A stretch of DNA of 64,000 nt from Paramacrobiotus metropolitanus (taxonomy: Eukaryota; Tardigrada; Eutardigrada; Parachela; Macrobiotidae): assembly GCF_019649055.1 (NCBI RefSeq), contig NW_026570232.1, positions 868,001 to 932,000 on the forward strand. The letters are read 5' to 3'. The position numbers and the translations under genes are program-made. This document shows, piece by piece, positions 12,677-24,300 of the stretch (within the stretch, counting starts at the first letter, position 1; each line of letters starts with the position of its first letter). The notes below the pieces were generated by a model, which saw only the letters and a list, made by a program, of their open reading frames with translations, did not search any database and was not told where the DNA came from.

Positions 12677-13475
12677 ATTTCAACCAGAATCAACACAACC
12701 CCGAGAACTTGGATATTAAAAACATCGATAAGCCGAATCCAGATTATTACTGCTCAAAGTTAAGGAATATAGAAACTTTTATCTCTTTGCACTTCCAAGT
12801 CTTGCACTGACTTGTATACTGACGTAAGCGCATCGGCTTCTCTCAGGCGTTTTGCAGCAGCCCAGAGGCGGTAGCAACGAACCCTGCGGGGTAAATTTTG
12901 AAACATAATAATCGTAAACATAATAATTTTGAAACATAATAATTGTGGTACTACTCGTAGTATCAATAATTTGGTCCATTTTTTGTTATTTTATGCGGAC
13001 AGACCGAGGCAGATGGCTTGCAAATACATTCTAAGCTTATACTTATCATTTATCAACGATGCAAAATAATCAGGTGCCCATATTATAAATACATATTTGC
13101 CAAGACAACTGCTGCTCACAGCCGATTAACGCAAACCCGGTATAAAGTGCTATTGCAAATTGCAATTGCGTCTACCGCCAGCCTTTCCCATGCCAACGCA
13201 AAACTGTGCTTTTTGAATGCATTGCACCCACAACCATCTTGCTTCGCATTTTTGTCCAGTCAGAGGCAAACACGAACAACCGAGTGGCGAAGAATGCCCA
13301 ATTAAAATAGTAAACGCGTACTACGACACAACTTGTGAGATTCTTTTAAACCAGCAAAAACGAATTTCAAACACTAAAATACAATTGTAAACCAAAATCA
13401 CAATTTTCTCACAAGCTGTCAAAGGCGTAAATGCAGCAAAACTTTCACATGCACTTAAATAAGAAAAAGGGTAAA
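12677..13475. other. Intergenic, possible stray exon at 12775-12890
   Basis: Region upstream of the UBF-like start and downstream of SARAF. On the minus strand around 12890-12775 a peptide rich in charged heptads (RLWAAAKRLREADALTSVYK) is preceded by a cag acceptor, but I find no partner exon. An aaacataataat motif is repeated at 12900-12945. Nothing else supported. Confidence 0.3.
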
Positions 13476-15331
13476 TTATCTTCTTCGCGTTCCACCGAAT
13501 CCCGAGGCTTCCCGTGATCCACTAGAGCCGGTAGAGCTCGTGCCGCCTCCGAATCCTGAACTGTACGACGTCGAACTGCTGCCATAATCGTAGCTGGGAT
13601 TGTACGGCGGAGCACGATTGTATCCCCCACCAAACCAGCTTCCGCCCGTATTCCGGCGTCCAAACAAATAACCCAACCCCGCACCCGCTCCCATTCCACT
13701 CCAAAAGCCCGGACCACCACCTCCACGAGCCCCGGCGGTTCCGGTATTGCGATTGGCATTACAGCTCTCGCCCGGAAAGGCTGACGAATCGCCGGGATAA
13801 GGCGGTGGAGCGCCGTAGGGACGGGAAGAAGACCCGAAACTGGAGCCCCCTCCGGAGGAGGGATTGTGGCCGGGGCCTTGCGGATGATCCGAGTTGGTGG
13901 TGGAGAACTGCCGCTGAGCCACACAGGTTCGGTAGATTTTGTAGATAAACCATATCACGCCGATGAGGAAGAGAGTGCTGATGTACCAAGGTGTTCTCAG
14001 ACCATCTGTTGTTTTACTGCAATAATTCACGAGATGATTAGACAATTCCGCTTAGACAATCTGATGCAGCCAGCTTGTAAAAGTACTAACAACGGAACAG
14101 ATCTTATTATCGTACGCCGAAAACAGCATTGACTATAAATTTAATAATTATTTAGATGCGCGTGTAATTACCCATTCGGTGGTGATAAACCAAGTTATTT
14201 CTTTACCACGGTCATCCTACTAGAGCACTCATTTTACGATTAACGCAGTTGCATTACTGCGCACAGTTAGCGATCGTACAAACTGCCGCGAAACGCGAAC
14301 AACACAACGTACAAAATAATATAGGCATTTTATAACTTCTATTTTAGAAACTACAGCGCTGGCACTCTGTCGAACAATTCTCCCTTACGTTGTCGGAGAC
14401 TTGGCATATGAATACGAAGACTGATGAGATCCCTGTGTTTTGCGATGCTGCACCCCTTCTTTCGTCAGATCCAGCGTATACTCCATCTAGAAACCAAACT
14501 ACTATGTATGTTCGTATGATAGAAAACTCATTTCCACCGGGCACCCGATATTCTCTTGGTGGCCTAATCTGAACAGTCACATGCCAAAAATATCACTGTT
14601 TCCAGCCTGCTACTCTAATTAACATTTCTTCACAACAGAGTAAAAAATACGTTACAGATCTACGTAAATGCACGAGCAGGCCCTATATGGTACGTACCCC
14701 ACAACTGCCTTTCAAAACGTATGGATCTTCGGGATGTTCATATCCTTCGCAAACGACTTCGATTTGTCCAAATCGGAAGTCATTATCCATATCTAAAACG
14801 AGCGAGAACTGTAAGAACACAGTAAACACAGCTCTGCATTGCAAGACAATCAGCCACAATGGAAAATTCCTTCGTCGTTCGAATGAAAATACTACGAGTA
14901 TATATAGACAGTAGGCACCTGTTTTGCATTCCCACTGCACATCCATTCCATCGGAACCCCGGTTGTAGCACTGCACAGTCTGCGGAACAAACGCACTACA
15001 TCCCGCCGTACCACCGACACAGGCCAACTGCGGAACAGCACGGGTTCGTCGTGCGGCCGTCATTTTTCCCTGGTGCAGCGTCAGAGTCTGCACGTCGCTC
15101 AACAGGACCCGGTCGTTAGCCTGGCGCCCTGCGATCAAAAGCATGACAGTCACATATCGATATCAGTGATCAGTGAGGCTGCTGGATTCCGAAGAAAAAT
15201 GAAAAACGGTAAGGGTTGAAGAGAGCTAGAACTAGCGTAGGCTTACGCTTACCCCATTGCTGAGCGTTCCCCAAAGAAAGGGATGAGAACACCATCAGGA
15301 ACATAAAGATGCTGACCAACAGTCCAGCCAT
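13476..15331 (-). CDS. SARAF: SARAF, store-operated calcium entry regulator
   Basis: ER membrane protein that inactivates STIM-dependent store-operated calcium entry. Exons in coding order: 15331-15253, 15128-14919, 14792-14698, 14486-14389, 14016-13476; phases 1,1,0,2 join without error to give about 340 residues (human 339). Signal peptide MAGLLVSIFMFLMVFSS in exon 1. Luminal domain: DRVLLSDVQTLTLH, PQLACVGGTAGC, VQCYNRGSDGMDVQWECKT, VVCEGYEHPEDPYVLKGSCG, all diagnostic and with the paired cysteines kept. One transmembrane helix ISTLFLIGVIWFIYKIYRTC, then a Gly/Ser/Pro-rich cytosolic tail with PPPYPG, GPGFWSGMGAGAGLGYLFG and the family terminus ASGFGGTRRR. The third intron acceptor was chosen at 14793 because it restores the KTD junction seen in the family. 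Very secure identification. Confidence 0.95.
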
Positions 15332-15633
15332 CTTGTGACTGTACTGCTGGAGCCTGGGACTGTGAACTTCACACTCTGTTTACAGTTAACACAAATTATT
15401 TCGAGAAAACCCTTGATGTACAGATCATGGATCAAGATTCAGCACATAAAACAAGAGTGACAAAAATGAAACAGAAGAGGAAGACAGATGATAAAATCTC
15501 ACTAATAATTATAAGTAACATCAAATGATTCTAGAAGGCTAGAAAAGATCAAGAAAACGAAAACAACGCTGTGGATTTTCGCTCTTTTGGGATTGGAGCA
15601 CGTGTTTGTTTAGAGGAGGGCAAAAGTTATTCA

Positions 15634-15802
15634 TAGGCCTTGTCCCGAATTCAAAGCGAATCTCGCTATGGTACGGTTGCTCAACCGCACGAGGTGGCTG
15701 TATGCAGTGGCCACGCCTACAGATACGGTACGCGAAGCCACCTCGCGAGGTGGAGTTGCTGTATCGCAACGAGATTCGCTTTGAATTCGAGACGAGGCCA
15801 TA
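15634..15802. repeat. Imperfect foldback (inverted repeat) of about 170 bp
   Basis: The left arm at about 15636-15671 (core cccgaattcaaagcgaatct) is the near reverse complement of the right arm at about 15768-15802 (agattcgctttgaattcgag). Pairing continues inwards imperfectly (cacgaggtgg against ccacctcgcg). Both strands therefore translate to similar peptides around NSKRIS, which is an artefact of the repeat, not a gene. Looks like a small MITE or foldback relic; no clear target-site duplication. Confidence 0.6.
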
Positions 15803-16898
15803 GACTCGAGTCACTCGACTTCAGTCCGCTAGTGTGTTAGTGCAGTGTCACTTTTTCTCATCGATCATCGACGGAAATGCTTCCCAAGCTTGACTCTCGT
15901 TTGATCACCTCTGTGTTAATAAATCTTCCTCATTAGTCTTTGTTAAAATATAGTAGTGCACAAGTCTATAATTTCCGTCAGAAAATTGAACCTGGAGTCT
16001 GGAGGATTATGTAAATGAGTAATTTAAATGAGTAATTTTAAAGGAGTCGGCGACTATCTGTATGCCTGCATCGGAGTGCATCTTTCTTTAAATAAATAAA
16101 ATTCTTTTCTTACAGTTGCTGAAACAGTTGTTAGAACTGCTCAAAAGTACATAATAAAGCAACATTAAATTTTATCGTGCTGTCTGAAAATTGTCAGTTG
16201 ATAAACTCCATCGAAAGTATGTGGATGAATTCACGAGATAACAATATTTTAAAGTTGGACGATAGTACAGGGTAAGCATGAGATGAATCCACGAAATTAC
16301 GCTTTTTGAATTGTTGCGTGTCATGAATATTACAAATTTCAAACTTTTGAAGAACAGTAATACTGGCACAAAAATATACCGATCTGTCTGTACACGGATG
16401 AAGTCGGACTTTGCACTTCTTTTCCAAACATTCATGTTGGTTATTCTCAAATTTTCATGTACGTATTTAAACAAATTATGTTTTTCTCAACGTGGCAGAT
16501 TCTTTTACACCGAAACAGCAAATTCGGCTTCTTGCGCCCGATTGCATATGTACTCGTAAGTCGTAATGTACGTAAAGGTTATAAATCAAACTGACCAGTT
16601 ATAAAGTGTCATATTACGCTCACCGTCAGTAAACAACAGCCGGCGAAATCAAGCAACAATGCGCATATAGTAATGCCGATAGAAGAAATACTTCTTTACG
16701 TATGCCAACATGACGTTTATGTAACATTCTATCTGTACAAAGAATACAGTGTATTTAATGCGAATTCTATAAGCCCTTTTGTGGGAGTTGTAATCCTTTC
16801 CATCGCTGCTTAATGCTTTAGACGTTAACCGAAACAGCACACTTCGCATGTACCACTTTGATTTCCGGTCTGCTCAGAAAGTACTGTAAAATTAAACA
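15803..16898. other. Intergenic, upstream of the secreted Pro/Asn-rich gene
   Basis: About 1.1 kb with only short chance open frames. No splice-supported exon and no repeat recognised. Confidence 0.35.
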
Positions 16899-18527
16899 AT
16901 GTGCCAATATTTTTCATCTGGTTTATTCTACCTCTCTCTGTTAGCATATTCGCAATGCATATCCGCCATTTTAACCGGTCAGCAAGCGGTGGCCCAGCGT
17001 CCCAATTTTCGGTACATAAATCGCCAGTTTCAAGGATCCAGCGCCCCGACGTATGACACATTCGACAATAATTACGATCCAGACCAGGATTTCGATTACG
17101 GAACCGGCAATCAGCAGGAGGGATATGATTCCACTTATTCACTGCATCCCGAAGCCAATGCACAGTCGAACTATGATTCAACGGATGATAGTGCAGAAAG
17201 GTCACCGGTGGGTGGCACCGGCGGCAGACAGGATCCGGTGCGACCATTTGATCCAGCACGCACACCGACAAATAGCCAGCTAGATGTCAATGATCCTGGA
17301 GTGTTGTACTGGACATCTAGAGACTCTCCGGCATCTGTCAGTAAGTGACAGATTCGCGATCACATACTTTAACTTTACTGGTATAACAGATTACTCATAA
17401 GACATTAATATTATATCCATAATTTAAGCCTATTGCAATAACTACAATAGTTAGCTGTTAGCGCGTCACTCATACAGTACTACTCTATCCACACATCTGA
17501 AGTAACTTCCTGTCTTCTAACTGAAAATACTGTGACACAATCTAAACACAAACTTGTCGTTCATACTCGTGTAAAGGAAAGAAATTTTCTTTGCAGGTAT
17601 AATTCCTTGTGTATTTTTAAATTAACTGCCTCCTTAATTTACTGAATTATTTTTACTGTATATATTTTTACTAAAAGATGTCATCGGAAATGACATTGGT
17701 TTTATTACTTAAGCAGAAACTTTGCTATTGCCGCTGGAATTTCTTGTAGGAAGTACAACGTTTTCGAATATTATCAAACACCATTTATTGGAATTCCGGT
17801 CCGCTTCGAATTTCCTTTTCAAAACAGCACCCTAGTTTTCCTTATAGGTGGCCAGATATATTCAAGCGGCAACCGTAACCCCGCTCCCCCTCGCTATCCA
17901 GGCGGCCCCGGCATGAGCGACGTCCAGCAACCGAACCGCCGCCCGCTTCTTCCTTGGCCTCAGCCCAGACCCAGTCAAAACACTTCCCGGCCGCAACCAC
18001 CTAACCGACCGGTCCGGCCGCCCATGAACACCAACACCGGATATCCCATGGAGCGTCCCGATATCCTCCAGGACACCGGACGTCCTTCCTACAACCAACC
18101 CAATCGCCCACGACCGTCGTTCACTAGCAACTCCAACCGCCCATCGTACCAGAACACCGGCAATCAGATTCCTATCTGCCGCACTGAGCCCGGCTCCAAT
18201 TCACAGCCGGTTCGACCTCCCATGTCCGGCAGACCAGGCCGCCGTCCCGGAACAGGAGATATTCTAGCGGATCCCGGGCGAGGGAATGTGTTCATTCAGG
18301 GCTTAGGACAAGGAGGACAAGACGAGACTGATGGATATTATCAGGGACCGGAGGGCTATAATAATCCTTACACAAACATTGAAAGCCAACAGCGACCGTC
18401 GTGGCCAGTGGATTATGGCCGGGATGGTGAGCAAACTGAGACGCAAACGATTGCCGGTATTAAAGCGGCAGCGGGATGGCTTTTGTTTCGCATCATTCCT
18501 GATGCGGTTCGTCGGCTGGGGCACTAA
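16899..18527 (+). CDS. Secreted Pro/Asn/Arg-rich low-complexity protein
   Basis: Two exons, 16899-17340 and 17848-18527, phase 1 intron (GTAAGT to TATAG); about 373 residues. Residues 1-23 form a signal peptide (LFYLSLLAYSQCISA). Residues 40-110 are acidic and Tyr/Asn/Asp-rich (YDPDQDFDYGTG). The second exon is Pro/Arg/Asn-rich with loose repeats of RP, NRP and RPS (RPQPPNRPVRPP, QPNRPRPS), no clear folded domain, and a hydrophobic end AGWLLFRIIPDAVRRLGH. It has one Cys in the mature part. Not recognised. A secreted disordered protein of cuticle, egg covering or gland secretion is conceivable; no evidence decides this. Confidence 0.65.
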
Positions 18528-18854
18528 ACAATCGATGCAAAAACTAGTAATTAACAACCAAAAGTGCTGGCTGAACCGCTGCTCTTTGAGATTGTTAGAA
18601 TTACGTTGTTAAGGAGTCAATAAAAATACCCCATTTAACGAGGTAATTGAATCATGAGAACATAAAATATGGCATTTCATGGTCGATGATTCAATCTGTT
18701 AAATTTGCAGAAGCAACGGAGATAATATGATAAATGCTGGTGATAAACCAGGTCGACAAAACTGTTTTCCGATTGTTTAAGACCGCGAACGCTATCGACT
18801 GCACGCAACCATAACATTATTCCCCGAAACTCAATCACTTTTATTAATGTACTT

Positions 18855-21800
18855 AGCCGCCGCCAAAAAGGGCCAACCCGCCAAAACTTTGAACAAAGTT
18901 AAGAAATCTGTCCATTTCCCAGTCAGCTCCCGAAATCCGCATGTATCTGTACAATTCTAACAGAACCGCACCAGATCAAATGCTTCCGCAACAAAAAAGG
19001 AAACAGTGTCACAGAACAAAAATGTAAACCTTATACAACTAACCATCCGAAAACAATACCAGGTTAGAAAGTTCCGCATCACATGTGTCACGTGATTCGT
19101 TTTTCGAAATCTCCCCGGCCATAGTAAAGCCCCAGCCGATCTACAAAATCTACAGTTACAGTCAGTGTGTAGCACGGATTGGATGCTTATAATATGTAAC
19201 CAAACGATCTGCAAACCGCAAACAAAAGCAAGTAAGTTTACAAGTCCTAAATATACGAGTATATTTCTGGAGGACACCAAAAAAGGAGAAACCACTTACC
19301 TCTCCAGATGCTGCCGCGCTGCGAGGTTTGATCGGAATCGGTCGCATCGCCACTGCCATTCAGAATGCTGACCGAAAACTGATGGTCAATAACTGTAGGA
19401 ATGGTATTCTTTGCCGGGGGCGACGCGGTTAAATCAAGTAAGTCCGCTTCCGGCACGGAAATAACTTCTTTTGCGGTAGGCTCAACGACGGTATAATCTA
19501 TTCCGAAAATCGCAGTTAAATGGTTAAGTTTTCCGACATGCTTTCAGCTTTAAAAAGTGACCACTCACCCTCGTTTTGTAAAGTGGATTCAGAGCGGTCG
19601 TCAGAGGGGCTTCCAACGGCATTCAGCTCTTCAGCAAATCCAACTGCAACACATTTTTATTACGGGAAATAAATACAGAAGAAGATCCGTAAGTAGAAGC
19701 CTCACTTCTGGACAATAAATTCATGTTGCAGCTAGCCAAGCTCATGCATGAATTTGATGCAGAACTTCCGAACAATGTTCTCCGCCGCAATTTGATGCCT
19801 CCCATGCAAACAGGGGGTGCCACGGTTTCTTCATCTAGCTGCTCAGACGTGGTGCAAGGCGGCACGGTACTAGCGGGACGGACAGGAGGCGCTGTGGTCT
19901 TCTCGCCATTCACCACGGAAGTCTGGGCCGGAGGAATTTCAGGAGACTGCGGAAGCTTTGCAGTTGAGCCGGTATTGATATCTCTGACACCGGAATCCGT
20001 AGAGGATGATTCCCGTGGAAAGACTTTGCTGACCGGAATGGCATAACCATCCTCAGATCCCGAACTGTTGTTATGAAACTCGTCTAAATAATCGCCGTTC
20101 TCGTCCAGGTCGTCCTGCACTACATCCGACGAGAGGCCGACTCGCCGTGTATCTACGATTTCCAACAGGAGCAATCGTAGGAAGTATTCACGTGCATATT
20201 TCATATGACAAAACAACTGATTATGAAGTTGCACGTCGCAATAATTGCACCCGCAAGGAAACTAAAATGCGCCTACATATTAACACAAATCAGAAAAGTG
20301 CTCGGCAGAAGATGGTGCTTCAGTGTTATCGTAAGCCTGAACTAACGAAGTACTACTACATAAGGTATCACAGGAAACACCAACTTACTTCCAGCACGTG
20401 ACTTTCGAGCGCTGGGGCGCCGCTGGACGTTAGCTAACAGAAATTGCTCATTCGACATGCCAGACCGCTTTTCAAATTCGCGCTGCTCAGGGTTGGCACT
20501 GGCGGACCGGGGACGAGAAGGCATGTCCCAAGGGCAGGATGGATCAGCGCCGGTATCCCTACTTGGCTCCCGCTGATAAGTCGGCTGAACCGCATCGCGA
20601 TCGTAAATCGGTGGAGGCGGTCTGTGATAGGGAAATGCAACTGGACTCCAACGATTATTCGATTAGAACTTTTTTAATATACCATAAGTAATTTTTCTAC
20701 TGTCTCGCTCAATATTATACCATTTACTGATTAATTAAAAATAAATTTAAGTTCGAATCTTATCCTCTCTTCAAGTTCCTTTTTTTTACGGAATTATTAC
20801 TCTTACTCTGCCGGAAACGGCAACCTCAGCGGTGGAGGGTACAAAACAGGAAATAACAAAGGTCGATAACAGGGTACAAAAATGTACCTCAGCGGGCGAT
20901 CTGGGATGGTGCAGGAGTACCCAGTTGATGTCGGCACAGTAATTCGCTTCTCATATTTTGGATAGGGATTCCGGGTTGGATAGGCGCGCACAGGGGGCGG
21001 ATAGTAGTTTGTCTGTACTCGTGGTACGTAAGGACGGACGAAAGGTTTTGGACGGTACGACGGTTGACTGCTGCGGTATGTGGATGCGGAACGACCCAAA
21101 GTGGGTGCTGATATCAAGCGATCGTAAGAGGAAGTCGGGTGGCTTGTGGTCGCCGATCCCCGGCCGTGACTTTCACATTTCTTGCCGACCACACCAGCCG
21201 ATATTTTATGTCCGTCACGACGCAGACGCGCATGGACGAAACGAGACAGGATCCCCTTCTCCAGGTTGAACGGGTCCGGTTTCCGATGTTTCTGAGTCGT
21301 GCGGATTAATCGCATATTACTGGCGATCAGTTCCGGAGGTGAAGGGCCAGGATATAGCATTACTCCAACCTGGGTGCTACAGTTAAAACACAATTAAATG
21401 CTGAAGTCACCACAACAAACTTTGGCATCCCCAGTTAAATTTTAATTCATTAGAAATTAAATCTGGAACACACTCACTGACTCACTACAGTACTACGCAC
21501 ACTCGCACAGCATCGTACTTGCTCTACGTATGTCGAATTCGAATGTATGGAGGTTAAATAAGGTAGTTTTCACAGTTTTGCTTGATTTTACGCATAAAAA
21601 CAATATGTGGCCTGTGGAAAATCAAAAATCAATGAATTCTTACAAATGGGAGTTAATGGGAATCATGGGAATTAATAAGTAAACCAATTCAGTATTCCTC
21701 CATACTGTGCACTGTCTACAAATCTCTCATGTCCAGTCAGAAAAAATCGAAGCGATAACTAAAAAAATTCGCAACTACATATCTAAGTAAATGTGATAGA

Positions 21801-22370
21801 CATTTAAGCAAAAAAATTATCCCCCAAAGATAAGGTCATCTGTTCGCGACCGTTTTTAGTGCAGTTAAGCGCAGACTCGGCAGAGGACAGAAATACGTGC
21901 TTTGTCAATCATTATTAAATTCTATGAAAACATGCTATCATGCACATCTAAAACTGACTGGGGCGGCCCAGTCAGTCAGTTTTAGATGTGGGGGTATAAT
22001 CGAAGGCAAAAACCACAACAAAATGAAAAATCTGAGTCATTAATTCACACTGATTGTGAAAATACAGCTTTCATAACAGTATGATGCTTATCGATTGAGA
22101 ATCAATCTGGACACTGCGAACTAAAAACACGTACTTTCTGCAAACGATGTCCGAGGGATGGGCATCCACGAATTCCATGAGATTGCGGAAGCCAGCTTTC
22201 TCCAGTGCTTCATCCAGCATCAGCGGATCGTGATCGTTGAAAAACTGCTGTTCCGCCTCCAGGGTCGTGAAGGAGTTGTGCAACAGCACTCCACACACCA
22301 GTGCGTTGTACACCTTCTTCCGATACCGTTCCTTCTCACCGCTAGCTGGGTCCGAAATAGCCGGAGCCAT
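18855..22370 (-). CDS. LOTUS (OST-HTH)-domain protein, Tejas/TDRD5/Oskar-like N terminus
   Basis: Exons in coding order: 22370-22135, 21376-20807, 20645-20389, 20152-19706, 19643-19569, 19497-19300, then probably 19140-19044 and 18956-18855. The first six join in phase (2,2,1,1,1). Residues about 15-80 resemble a LOTUS winged helix: YNALVCGVLLHNSFTTLEAEQ, LDEALEKAGFRNLMEFVDAHPSDIV, followed across the splice by TQVGVMLYPGPSPPELIASN. LOTUS domains bind Vasa or RNA in germ granules. The remaining 450 or so residues are disordered: Tyr/Pro/Arg-rich (PKPFVRPYVPR), RPPPPIYDRD, SARKSRAG, an acidic DDLDENGDYLDEF, and DLLDLTA. The end ELSNLVLFSDG then WEMDRFLNFVQSFGG looks coded but does not join exon 6 in phase, so a small exon is missing or the 3' end is wrong. 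No Tudor or OSK domain seen. Confidence 0.55.
21377..22134 (-). other. First intron of the LOTUS gene
   Basis: 758 bp intron with donor GTACGT and acceptor ctgtag. It contains the perfect hairpin at 21943-21990 and no other recognisable feature. Confidence 0.5.
21943..21990. repeat. Perfect 18-bp hairpin
   Basis: cacatctaaaactgactg (21943-21960) is exactly repeated inverted at 21973-21990, with a 12-base GC-rich loop gggcggcccagt that is itself partly self-complementary. It lies inside the first intron of the LOTUS-domain gene. Stem too short and loop too tight for an ordinary animal pre-miRNA; more likely a tiny inverted-repeat relic or a structural element. Confidence 0.6.
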
Positions 22371-24040
22371 TTTCCCCGTTTCCTATGCACAAAATCTTTT
22401 TAACAATTAGAAAGTTTACTCCGAGTCTAGGACTTACAGAAACACAGAACACAAAAACCAAAATAATCCATTTTAACGTAAGACACACAGTTCCGAGCCA
22501 CAACAGGCCACAGGGCACGAAAAAATCTCCCTGTACGGAATAACTAAAATGAGTGCAATCGTACAGGAATTAGGACACCAGCCATGTATTAAACTGCTAA
22601 GGGTGATTCGAATGGCCGCAGTAAGCTTGGCTGCATGCATAACCAAAAACTATGCTAACTAAAATGCACAGTTTTCCTGCTGGATGGAAATTTTCAGTAG
22701 CTTCTACTCAATTTACTGCATTCTAAGATACATTATGGTAAACTGATTAACGTTAACAATCAGACAATACTTACAGCGAGAACAACCAAAACTGCAGGAC
22801 CGATGAAATTACTTGACAACAGTCCCTGAAAGTTGGACAAACCACAAACCAAAGTGAATAAAAGTTTACTGCAAAGGAGATTACTGTTGCTCGTGAAAGA
22901 TACAAGTCCTCTCAATGTTAGCGACTGTAACGGCTCGAAAAGTTGAAAACAACGAAACCAAAAACTCAAAAGAAAAGTGAAAAATCATCAATGGAATATG
23001 AACTCCATAGAAACGAATGATCATTCGGCAGTTTCAAAGTAAACGTACGTAAATTCTGGAAACGGAAACTATGACCGATTGCCGATTGGCTCTTTGATTG
23101 GCATTCGGCGCCTTTTGGTAAGTACTGTACTGTAGCCGCCCGCACAAGTTGCTCCATTGGCAGATCCGGCCGCTGCCTTCTCCCTGCACACACTGCGCTG
23201 AACAGCGAGCAATGTGAGGCCAAATATCCGTATACCTCACTCTGTGGGGCAACTTGTGCGGGCGGCTACAGTACTTACTCTACGTGCGCAGTGGGCGGGG
23301 TTTCGGCTAAGCACTGCCTGCACGTAAGTACAACTACAGTTCCGGTTAAGCTTTATTAAAAATCACTATGGCCGCCCCTTTTTCCCTAGTTTAATTTCAT
23401 TTCATAGGCTATATATAGCCACCCCTTTATAGGTTTTTTATAGGAACCATTAATTTTACAAGCACACCCTGCTGTTGCTTTTCATAGACACCCAATTTAA
23501 GTTTTAATTCTACGGATCTACCAAACCTTTGTTCTGCGATGATAATGATTTCTGTGATGCGTTCGTTGTGCACTTGTAAGTTGTAACATTAAGGTATTAA
23601 AGTACATACGTACTATAATTATAGTGATATTCGTGACCTTTCCAGCAGGGGAGACCATGATGTCAACAAAAACGCTTCGGGTCTTTATTTTTTAACACGT
23701 GGCGGCTTAGCATACATATCTTCACCAGCTGCTAAGATGATAAAAAAATTATCAAAGGTGCACCAGACTGCAAAAATGGACTTGTGGGTGCCCATAATCT
23801 GGTGGTTTTTTTCAGTGTTTAAATTTTGATTGTACTCACGGAGTCACGATCAAATTGATCAATGTAGTGTGCTCGGGCTTCCACCTTATAATTTAAGTAT
23901 ATTATTTAGGTGGCTGTTAGTCCTGTTACAGTATTACCTATTGGCTATTAAAGATTTGTAAGAGTACTGTACTGTTATGCTTTAATAGTTTTACGGTTAG
24001 CATTTATCGGAAACGTACCGTAATTATCGAATTATAAGCC
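22371..24040. other. Gene-free stretch upstream of the LOTUS gene
   Basis: 1.7 kb without a supported exon, apart from the foldback at 23118-23278. A minus-strand frame at 22966-23223 is mostly created by that foldback. From about 23300 the sequence is AT-rich with T-runs. Confidence 0.4.
23118..23278. repeat. Inverted repeat element of 161 bp with 30-bp arms
   Basis: Left arm 23118-23152 reads gtaagtactgta, a duplicated ctgta, then gccgcccgcacaagttgc. Right arm 23249-23278 is its exact reverse complement without the ctgta duplication. The core is about 96 bp. Size and arms fit a MITE-like foldback element; no target duplication is obvious. Confidence 0.7.
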
Positions 24041-24292
24041 CAGGGTTACAAATACATATTTCAAATGACCCACGGGGTGGGCTCTAATTGTGGGCATGGG
24101 CTTGTATTTAGGGGGGGCTTCAATTTTTCAGACCAGCTTTTTGGCATTTTTTAACATGGGCTTTACGGTATTTAATTAAGCCCATGGGCCTCTATTTCGG
24201 GGGGGGGGGCTTATAACTTTTAAACCACCTTAGGGGTGAGCTCTAATTACGGTGGGGGGCGTGTATTTGGGGGGGGGGGCTTCAAATTCGAT
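24041..24292. repeat. Diverged tandem repeats with long G tracts
   Basis: Two copies of a module, about 24076-24122 and 24231-24288, share ggg(c/a)gtgtatttgggggg-type ends: ggctctaatt, then g-rich, cttgtattta or cgtgtatttg, a run of 7-12 G, and cttcaa. A third partial copy at 24185-24220 (ggcctctatttcggggg, then ttataactt) lies between them. The G runs reach about 11-12 bases on the plus strand and could form G-quadruplexes. The array directly abuts the inverted-repeat element at 24301. Confidence 0.6.
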
Positions 24293-24300
24293 AATTACGG

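Noticed and set aside
12760-12966. Minus-strand frame with charged heptads upstream of UBF
   Set aside because: Has an acceptor-like site but no donor and no neighbour in phase; kept only as a remark on the intergenic region.
15539-15840. Frames on both strands reading NSKRIS
   Set aside because: Created by the inverted repeat; the same peptide from both strands shows it is not a gene.
21943-21990. microRNA precursor
   Set aside because: Stem of 18 bp is shorter than an animal pre-miRNA and there are no mismatches or bulges of the usual kind.
22966-23252. Minus-strand frames of 72-85 codons
   Set aside because: They run through the 161-bp foldback element and owe their openness to it.
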